Below, in pieces: positions 1 through 4,466 of a DNA stretch of 10,329 nt. Numbering within the stretch: position 1 is the stretch's first letter; each line of letters begins with the position of its first letter. The position numbers and the translations under genes are program-made. Under the pieces are notes generated by a model. It did no database searches. It saw nothing but the letters and a program-made list of their open reading frames with translations, and was not told where the DNA came from. The DNA lies in NCBI GenBank assembly GCA_021834865.1, contig JAKBRD010000030.1:1-10329 (forward strand), written 5' to 3'. This DNA is from Microcaldota archaeon. Its GTDB lineage: Archaea > Micrarchaeota > Micrarchaeia > Micrarchaeales > Micrarchaeaceae.

Positions 1-38
1 GAGCAGGGCTTGCCGTCTATGATTACTTTGAATGCCAT
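1..38 (-). CDS. N-terminal fragment of an unidentified gene cut by the left window edge
   Basis: An ATG at 38-36 on the minus strand opens a reading frame that stays open to the window edge and reads MAFKVIIDGKPC, then an incomplete codon. The beta-strand-like start (FKVIIDG) looks like a real protein N-terminus, but twelve residues are too few to name a family. The main support is the TATA-like box at 57-68, centred 24-25 bp upstream of the ATG, which is the spacing expected for a leaderless archaeal transcript. The gene lies 49 bp downstream of the HAD phosphatase on the same strand but seems to have its own promoter. Function unknown. Confidence 0.5.
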   Translation of the reverse strand, partial: MAFKVIIDGKPC

Positions 39-56
39 ATTTTGGCTTGGACTCGG

Positions 57-68
57 AAATATTTATTT
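57..68 (-). promoter_or_regulatory. TATA-like box for the left-edge gene
   Basis: The minus strand reads AAATAAATATTT here. Its centre is about 25 bp upstream of the ATG at position 38, so transcription would begin at or next to the start codon (leaderless). This is inferred from archaeal promoter spacing. Confidence 0.5.
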
Positions 69-78
69 CTTTTGCAGG

Positions 79-84
79 AAAAAA
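79..84 (-). terminator. Oligo-T terminator after the HAD gene
   Basis: The minus strand has a run of six T four nucleotides after the TGA stop of the HAD phosphatase (88-90), with no stem-loop. Archaeal RNA polymerase can terminate on short oligo-T tracts without a hairpin, so this is a plausible 3' end. Evidence is position and composition only. Confidence 0.35.
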
Positions 85-87
85 TAA

Positions 88-666
88 TCAAGTGCCGTTT
101 GCCATGAAGAAATCCCCTATTTCCTTCCAGCTTCGTACCTTTATGATCCCTTTGTTCTTGTCTTTGTCTGAGAAATCCGCATTCCAGCTCTTCCTTAGGA
201 GCAGCGCGGTCCTTCCGGCTGCTGCCACGGATTCCGCAACAAGAGGATAGTCGTCTATGTAAAATCCTATCCCATGCTTCTCATGGAGCAGTATCTTTTC
301 AGCAGAATGTGCAACATGCATTATTCCGTCGAAGCTTATTTTCTTTTTTTCGAGCCAGGGAACGAAAGAGGACTCTTCGCCGATCGTAGCGGTTACTATA
401 TATAGCTTGTGAGACTTTCTCAGGCCTGCCGTTATCTTCGGTATCGATTGGTCTACCAGCTTTACCTTATCAGGGTCATCCCATACTCGCTTGTACGCAT
501 CCATGGCCTGGGATTTGGCTATGCCAAAGCTTTTTTCCAAGCTATAATATTTCCACTTCTCGAATGACGCATCTGGGGCGTATTCCTTGCGTATTATTTC
601 AAGAGCGATTGCTGAGGAGTTGGCTATAGTATCGTCAAGGTCTATTGCTATCGCGTCCCTTTCCAT
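88..666 (-). CDS. HAD-superfamily phosphatase, 5'(3')-deoxyribonucleotidase-like
   Basis: This 192-residue soluble protein has the full set of haloacid dehalogenase motifs. Motif I is D9-L-D11-D-T near the N-terminus: D9 is the expected nucleophile and D11 the general acid/base. Motif II is the Thr-containing strand V-T-A-T at 91-94, motif III is probably K124, and motif IV is I-D-D-Y-P at 137-141, whose Asp residues should bind Mg2+. A helical cap region lies between motifs I and II. Size and motif spacing resemble the NT5C-type 5'(3')-deoxyribonucleotidase branch, so hydrolysis of a (deoxy)nucleoside monophosphate or another small phosphate ester in the cytoplasm is likely; the substrate cannot be fixed from sequence. 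The ATG at 666 is favoured because a TATA-like box sits 25 bp upstream. No operon partner is evident. Confidence 0.85.
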   Translation of the reverse strand: MERDAIAIDLDDTIANSSAIALEIIRKEYAPDASFEKWKYYSLEKSFGIAKSQAMDAYKRVWDDPDKVKLVDQSIPKITAGLRKSHKLYIVTATIGEESSFVPWLEKKKISFDGIMHVAHSAEKILLHEKHGIGFYIDDYPLVAESVAAAGRTALLLRKSWNADFSDKDKNKGIIKVRSWKEIGDFFMANGT

Positions 667-686
667 AGTTTAGGTTTGTCACAAAA

Positions 687-695
687 GATATTTAG
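687..695 (-). promoter_or_regulatory. TATA-like box for the HAD phosphatase gene
   Basis: The minus strand reads CTAAATATC, centred 25 bp upstream of the ATG at 666. The spacing suggests a leaderless mRNA. The remainder of the 171-bp gap up to 838 contains only the promoter of the next, divergent gene; no RNA gene or further frame was recognised there. Confidence 0.5.
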
Positions 696-798
696 ATTGG
701 AATTTTGCATGGATGATATGCGCTCCGCGGTGCTCCACATAGCAAGCCTTTTCATGGGGCATCGTTGAGGCTTATAGCTAGATAAGTGCCAAACTCAA

Positions 799-809
799 AA
801 TATAAATAT
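799..809 (+). promoter_or_regulatory. TATA-like box for the membrane-hairpin gene
   Basis: The AT-only run AATATAAATAT is centred about 34 bp upstream of the GTG at 838. Initiation about 25 bp downstream would leave a leader of roughly 7-9 nt with no Shine-Dalgarno match. Inferred from spacing. Confidence 0.45.
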
Positions 810-837
810 TTGAAACCTGGAAATCTTTATCATCTTA

Positions 838-1338
838 GTGATTTATGTGCATAAGCAGCAGCCGGAAATTAGCGAGCAAAATGATGCAGACAAGCACAAA
901 CGGAGCTTATTCGGAATGCTCAGGAAAATTGACGATAACCAGATAAGGCTACGCTGGAATTATAACGAAATCATAGAGCTGCAGCGCGAGAGCTTTGATG
1001 CTATAGGCACTGAGAAACATGACGAAATCAAAAAGGCTTTATCTGTAAAGGAGGCGCAGTTCTACAACGACCTTGCAGACCAGCACAAAAGATTCGCCAA
1101 TAACGCAAGAGTTTTCTCTTACATAGATGGTGCAGTTACTGGCATTGATGCAGGGCTATCGATATTTTACCTTGCCTCTGGAAGCAACCCAGTATCTTTT
1201 GCCATTACAGGAGCAATTTCCGTTTTTGCAGCAGGGATTGCAGTGCTATCTGTCCGTTCTAAGAACAGGAATGAAGAGCTTGCTGCTGCAAGAAGGGAAA
1301 AAGCAAAGAGCCTGGAAGAGGAAGCATATAGGGCATAA
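838..1338 (+). CDS. Orphan membrane protein with a two-helix hairpin and charged helical flanks
   Basis: I do not recognise this 166-residue protein. Residues 1-95 are hydrophilic, charged and probably helical. Two apolar segments follow, about 97-113 and 117-138, separated by a short Gly/Ser/Asn/Pro turn (S-G-S-N-P), which suggests a membrane hairpin. Residues 140-166 form a second charged Lys/Glu/Ala-rich helix. There is no signal peptide, so both ends should lie on the same, probably cytoplasmic, side. The first codon in the open frame is GTG at 838; GTG at 847 is an alternative, and the next in-frame ATG is at 916, which would remove 26 residues. GTG 838 is preferred because it follows a TATA-like box by a short leader. 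The gene stands alone, divergent from the HAD gene and convergent with the basic-tail gene. It could be a scaffold or an envelope/division accessory protein, but nothing in the sequence decides this. Confidence 0.75.
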   Translation: MIYVHKQQPEISEQNDADKHKRSLFGMLRKIDDNQIRLRWNYNEIIELQRESFDAIGTEKHDEIKKALSVKEAQFYNDLADQHKRFANNARVFSYIDGAVTGIDAGLSIFYLASGSNPVSFAITGAISVFAAGIAVLSVRSKNRNEELAAARREKAKSLEEEAYRA

Positions 1339-1523
1339 GCCATGCAAGGCAACGTGCTTTATTGACGTAATATACTGCATGCATGCGTAACCCAGTTTTG
1401 AGCTTTCGAGCATTTTCATTGCTGAGCCGGATTAGTTTACAGCCTGCTTCTGCCTTTTGCTCAAGCATAGCAGAATTATATTCCATGCTAAGCTGCCAAG
1501 AAATTTAGCCGATTGATTTTGGA

Positions 1524-1538
1524 AAGAAATGTTTTCTT
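1524..1538. terminator. Weak AT-only hairpin between convergent genes
   Basis: AAGAAA (1524-1529) and TTTCTT (1533-1538) form a 6-bp stem with a 3-nt loop, 11 bp after the stop of the minus-strand operon, with T-rich sequence on both sides. It could assist termination from either direction, but the stem is weak. The rest of the 211-bp gap (1339-1549) shows no convincing gene or RNA; it contains only a GCATGCATGC palindrome at about 1377-1386. Confidence 0.25.
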
Positions 1539-1549
1539 GTTATCCAATA

Positions 1550-2296
1550 TCAACGCTTGGTTCTCCTGCGAGACGCCGAAGCTTTCCTTTTCTTGGTGCT
1601 TTTGCTGCTCTTGTGGGAGCTCTTCTTTGCGGCCTTTCTCTTAACAGACTTTCTTGCAGGCTTCTTTCTAGCTGTTTTCCTTGCACGCGCCGTAGTTTTG
1701 CCCTTCAACCTCTCCTTGACTTCGGCTGTTTTGACCTTTTGCTGTGCTGCAGAAGCGCGTAACTTCTTCTTGGAAAGAACGGCATATGCTGCGACAACCG
1801 CAACTATTATTACGACCAGTGCCACTATCAGATAATAAACTAGCGCTATGCCTTTCGGCGGCGCAGACTCGATAGTGACGAGCTTTGCCACTCCTTCCCT
1901 TATTACGGCGCCGGCTCCGCTGGTTATATTTGCAGCTGGCGCAGTTTCGACCACAGATAGCACGCCCTGCCATTTCAGGTAAGGCTTGTCGCTTGCAGGG
2001 ATGCTAACCTTTATGCTTATGACCTGCTGGGAATGTGGCACAAGAGTGCCATTCATTGGCGTTACAGTAACTATCGGAGTTGCGTTATGAGGTATTGTAT
2101 TGAGAGTAGGGAGGCTTACTTTATAACCTATCGGAGTAGAGCCAGAATTAAGTATTGAGTAGTTGAACGTTCCGCTGCTGCCTACGCTTATGTTGAAAAA
2201 CGGCTGCCCTGCCTGCTCGCCAAGCTGCGCATATGCGACAGTACTGGACAAAAGAAACAAAGAAAAAACAGCCAACAGCAAGTATTTTGCATTCAT
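1550..2296 (-). CDS. Secreted Ig-like domain with one membrane helix and a histone-H1-like basic cytoplasmic tail
   Basis: The 248-residue product has three clear parts. A signal peptide (about 1-23, likely cleaved after A-Y-A before Q24) precedes a beta-rich ectodomain (about 24-147) with several N-x-S/T sites, resembling the Ig/CARDB-like domains of archaeal surface proteins. One strongly hydrophobic helix spans about 149-174. The C-terminal 73 residues, starting S-K-K-K, are extremely basic: I count 34 Lys/Arg against 2 Glu, with Ala/Ser/Thr spacers and A-R-K and K-K-S repeats like histone H1 or bacterial Hc1/AlgP tails. By the positive-inside rule the tail is cytoplasmic, where it could bind DNA, RNA or acidic lipid; this is inference. 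The ATG at 2296 lies 8 bp after the stop of the upstream surface gene, so the two are probably co-transcribed. No Shine-Dalgarno sequence is visible. The protein family is not recognised. Confidence 0.85.
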   Translation of the reverse strand: MNAKYLLLAVFSLFLLSSTVAYAQLGEQAGQPFFNISVGSSGTFNYSILNSGSTPIGYKVSLPTLNTIPHNATPIVTVTPMNGTLVPHSQQVISIKVSIPASDKPYLKWQGVLSVVETAPAANITSGAGAVIREGVAKLVTIESAPPKGIALVYYLIVALVVIIVAVVAAYAVLSKKKLRASAAQQKVKTAEVKERLKGKTTARARKTARKKPARKSVKRKAAKKSSHKSSKSTKKRKASASRRRTKR

Positions 2297-2304
2297 TGCA
2301 ACAC

Positions 2305-3312
2305 TTAGCAGCTGTTCTCTATCGTTATCGTCTGTTCATAGGTTCCAGCTGGAGTTCCGCCAGGTATGCCAAGGCCGAAGTATATGCTGTTGCTGGTTGG
2401 GGTTGTAGATGTAGGTGCAGGTATAGTTATGCCTGTAGTTACCAATGAGTTTGTCAGCGCGTTTCCAACGTAGGAGGTCGACGATGTAGGATTCCACAGT
2501 GTATTGCTAACCCCAAAGGATGTGGCCAGCGTGTTGCCGTTGAGGGACCAGTTGGTGCCTGCGACAAGCAGTGATGCATTTACATTGCCTCCAGAGTCAG
2601 TGTCGGTGACCAAAACGTTTGTTGGAACGTTTGCAGATGCCACGACTGAACCGAATGATATTGTATTGGGCGAAAGGGATATGTAGCATGTGCCCTCCAC
2701 AGTAACTTTTGCTGTGATGGCGTTAGACGTAGAAATGCTATTGTATACGCCTTGTGATGCGTTGTAGTTCTCAAAAGATATAGTCTGTATGTAATTGCCA
2801 GGAGTTGTTCCGCCAGGTATGCCAAGGCCGAAGTATATTATGCTGTTTGTTGAAGGGGTGGAAAGGCTCGGAGCTATTATTATTTCATTGGAGTTGACGA
2901 ACGAAGTTGTAAGCGCGTTTCCGGAGTATGAAGTCAATGCTGTTGGATTCCATACAGTGTTGCTTACCGAAAACGTCACGGCAGTGTTGGAAGTAAGCGC
3001 CCATGAAGTTCCTTCAACCAGTATGTTGGCGCCTATGTTTCCGCCATTGTCAGTGTCGGTTACCGGCACATTGGTATCGTATGAAGTACCAGGGTATAAG
3101 CTGCCAAAGTTTATGACGTTGCCACTTATCGAGTTGGCTACCGAAAGGTATATCACGTTGCCAACTGCTACATTTGCAGTGACTGATGTATTGCTGCTGC
3201 TTGCATAGCTGAAGTGCAACATCGTAAGGGACAGCACTGCGATTGCCATAAAGGCAGCTACCGATACGACTAATATCGTAAACATAATTTGGGCTTTCAT
3301 AAGATTCGCCAC
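2305..3312 (-). CDS. Membrane-anchored surface protein of two tandem modules shared with the giant surface protein
   Basis: The 335-residue product has a short N-terminus (M-K-A-Q at 5-8), a hydrophobic helix at about 9-33, and then an extracytoplasmic part made of two homologous beta-rich modules (about 53-184 and 209-335). Each module carries D-T-D-x-G-G-N, a V-S-N-T-x-W-N-P motif and the signature Y-F-G-L-G-I-P-G-G before a final strand. The only cysteines are C209, opening module 2, and C335, the last residue, so an intramodule disulfide is plausible. The same module ends the giant protein at 4467-10247. The N-terminus could be an uncleaved anchor or a class III (pilin/archaellin) signal cut between A7 and Q8; this is undecided. 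GTG 3312 is the first start and ATG 3300 is a good alternative. It is probably the first gene of an operon with 1550-2296. Family not recognised. Confidence 0.85.
   Translation of the reverse strand: MANLMKAQIMFTILVVSVAAFMAIAVLSLTMLHFSYASSSNTSVTANVAVGNVIYLSVANSISGNVINFGSLYPGTSYDTNVPVTDTDNGGNIGANILVEGTSWALTSNTAVTFSVSNTVWNPTALTSYSGNALTTSFVNSNEIIIAPSLSTPSTNSIIYFGLGIPGGTTPGNYIQTISFENYNASQGVYNSISTSNAITAKVTVEGTCYISLSPNTISFGSVVASANVPTNVLVTDTDSGGNVNASLLVAGTNWSLNGNTLATSFGVSNTLWNPTSSTSYVGNALTNSLVTTGITIPAPTSTTPTSNSIYFGLGIPGGTPAGTYEQTITIENSC
2308..2688 (-). repeat. Surface module copy 2 (Cys-to-Cys, C-terminal)
   Basis: Residues 209-335 of the membrane-anchored protein. The module opens C-Y-I-S-L-S-P-N-T-I-S-F-G and ends I-T-I-E-N-S-C-stop. 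It aligns along its length with module copy 1 (2761-3156) and with the C-terminus of the giant protein (4470-4820). It shares a 32-bp identical DNA stretch with copy 1 (2354-2385 and 2807-2838) around the F-G-L-G-I-P-G-G codons. Confidence 0.85.
2761..3156 (-). repeat. Surface module copy 1 (no cysteines)
   Basis: Residues about 53-184 of the membrane-anchored protein. It retains N-F-G-S, V-T-D-T-D-N-G-G-N, G-T-S-W, V-S-N-T-V-W-N-P, G-N-A-L-T-T-S and I-Y-F-G-L-G-I-P-G-G in the same order as the other copies. It lacks both the opening and the closing cysteine and ends S-F-E-N-Y-N, running into a linker of about 24 residues before copy 2. Confidence 0.8.
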
Positions 3313-3330
3313 TATATAAAGTGCTAGATA

Positions 3331-3356
3331 AGCCTAAAAACCTTTATTTTTAGGCT
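3331..3356. promoter_or_regulatory. Perfect 10-bp inverted repeat in the divergent promoter region
   Basis: AGCCTAAAAA (3331-3340) is the exact reverse complement of TTTTTAGGCT (3347-3356), with a 6-nt spacer. It lies between the divergent starts of the surface operon (3312) and the G1 peptidase (3450). On the minus strand the spacer and flanking A/T form a TATA-like run, AAAAATAAAGG (3341-3351), about 35 bp upstream of GTG 3312. A dyad overlapping a TATA box is a plausible operator. It is not an obvious terminator: there is no T-tract after it on either strand and no gene ends here. Confidence 0.5.
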
Positions 3357-3410
3357 CTATTGCGCCACACATTGTAGTGCTATCAGGAGTGGGAATAGCC
3401 AAAGTTAAAC

Positions 3411-3419
3411 TTTAAATAT
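3411..3419 (+). promoter_or_regulatory. TATA-like box for the G1 peptidase gene
   Basis: TTTAAATAT is centred about 35 bp upstream of the ATG at 3450. Initiation near 3440 would leave a leader of about 10 nt containing GTGA at 3442-3445, a short Shine-Dalgarno-like match 4 nt before the ATG. This is the only gene in the window with such a match. Confidence 0.45.
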
Positions 3420-3449
3420 CCCTTACTTAGACTATTAGAGTGTGATTTA

Positions 3450-4340
3450 ATGCATACGAACAAGACATATCTTTTTGTACCTGCATTTCTTACAGCACTG
3501 CTTTTCTTGTCTTCTATTTTTGGAGCAAGTGTTATGGGAGTGCAAAGTTCCAGGTTCATAAGCGCGGGCCGTGGGCTTGAAGGCAATCTGCAATCAAGCA
3601 ACTGGGGAGGCTATGTAGTCGCGTCCAACCAGACAGCACTTAATGATTACAATTCAGCATATGCAAAGCCGGTCGTAACGCAGGTGAACGCAAGCTGGAT
3701 CGTACAGACAGCAGGCTCAAGCCATAAGGCGACATACTCTGCGCAATGGGTTGGCATTGGAGGGTTCTTCTCCGGAGACAACAGCCTCATACAAACCGGC
3801 ACCTCTTCAGACTACTCGCACGGAGCATCGTACAGCGCATGGTATGAACTGCTGCCTGCTTCAGAAACCCCGATAAGCATGACAGTAAAGCCTGGCGATA
3901 AGATGTACGCGAGCATAAGTCTTGTCCCAAACACTACTGACGAGTGGAACATAACTCTGAAGGATATCAGCGAGAACGAGACCTTTAGCAGAATCGTAAC
4001 GTACAACTCTTCAAAGCTTTCCGGCGAATATATAGATGAAAGGCCTGAGCTGTGCACGTCGACGAGCTGCAGCCTTTCAACTCTCAGCAACTTCGGCACT
4101 GCATATTACGGAGATGGCTACACGGGCTCGCAGTATACAAACTACGCAACAGTAAACGGGATAGATAGTGCCATTGGCAAGCTGCCGTACACAAACATAA
4201 CAATGGTGTCAAGCACCGGTTCGGTGTTGGCTGCGCCGTCATCATTGGCATACAACGGGACCAGCTTTACGATGACATATGAGAGCAGTTCGTCATCGAA
4301 TCATCAGCCGCATGCAGGCAAGGGAGGCCCGAACAAGTAA
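3450..4340 (+). CDS. Secreted glutamic peptidase, MEROPS family G1 (eqolisin / scytalidoglutamic peptidase-like)
   Basis: The 296-residue product starts with a signal peptide (about 1-30) and carries the ordered family G1 landmarks: S-N-W-G-G-Y at 50-55, A-Q-W-V-G-I-G-G at 98-105, L-I-Q-T-G at 113-117, A-W-Y-E-L-L-P at 130-136 and G-E-Y-I-D-E-R-P at 192-199. By comparison with scytalidoglutamic peptidase the catalytic pair should be Q115 and E197. The known members are beta-sandwich endopeptidases active at acid pH and insensitive to pepstatin. C202 and C207 may pair. The stretch between the signal peptide and S-N-W-G-G is only about 15-20 residues, so any propeptide is short. A polar Ser/Asn/Gly tail ends the protein. 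It probably acts outside the cell in an acidic medium, on environmental protein or on surface protein maturation. It is divergent from the surface operon and convergent with the giant gene. Confidence 0.9.
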   Translation: MHTNKTYLFVPAFLTALLFLSSIFGASVMGVQSSRFISAGRGLEGNLQSSNWGGYVVASNQTALNDYNSAYAKPVVTQVNASWIVQTAGSSHKATYSAQWVGIGGFFSGDNSLIQTGTSSDYSHGASYSAWYELLPASETPISMTVKPGDKMYASISLVPNTTDEWNITLKDISENETFSRIVTYNSSKLSGEYIDERPELCTSTSCSLSTLSNFGTAYYGDGYTGSQYTNYATVNGIDSAIGKLPYTNITMVSSTGSVLAAPSSLAYNGTSFTMTYESSSSSNHQPHAGKGGPNK

Positions 4341-4348
4341 ATTGTATG

Positions 4349-4406
4349 GCGTGGGTATTATTTCCGAACCCACGCTGCTTTTTTCTTTCTTCTTTTTTCT
4401 TTTTTA
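4349..4406 (+). terminator. Hairpin plus long T-tract terminator after the G1 peptidase
   Basis: GCGTGGGT (4349-4356) pairs perfectly with ACCCACGC (4368-4375) around an 11-nt loop, followed directly by a T-rich run with a few C (4379-4405). It starts 8 bp after the stop codon. This combines an intrinsic-type hairpin with the oligo-T tract sufficient for archaeal termination. The facing gene ends at 4467; no comparable T-tract was found for it in 4407-4466. Confidence 0.85.
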
Positions 4407-4466
4407 TATAATGCTGTTAGGTAGGGCAACCGCTATTCATTAGAGGCATTTTATAATAGGGCGTGC

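Noticed and set aside
32..250. Plus-strand frame across the end of the HAD gene
   Set aside because: It overlaps the C-terminal third of the HAD gene in antisense and covers the TATA-like box of the left-edge gene.
1529..1835. Plus-strand Leu/Phe-rich frames that look like membrane proteins
   Set aside because: They are the reverse reading of the Lys/Arg/Ala codons of the basic tail, which generates Leu/Phe/Ala codons on the other strand.
2795..3208. 137-codon plus-strand frame opposite the module protein
   Set aside because: It lies wholly antisense to a gene with clear signal/anchor and repeated modules; its composition mirrors the complementary codons and it has no promoter-like upstream sequence.
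3331..3356. Intrinsic terminator reading of the inverted repeat
   Set aside because: No gene ends nearby on either strand and no T-tract follows the stem in either direction; an operator-like role fits better.
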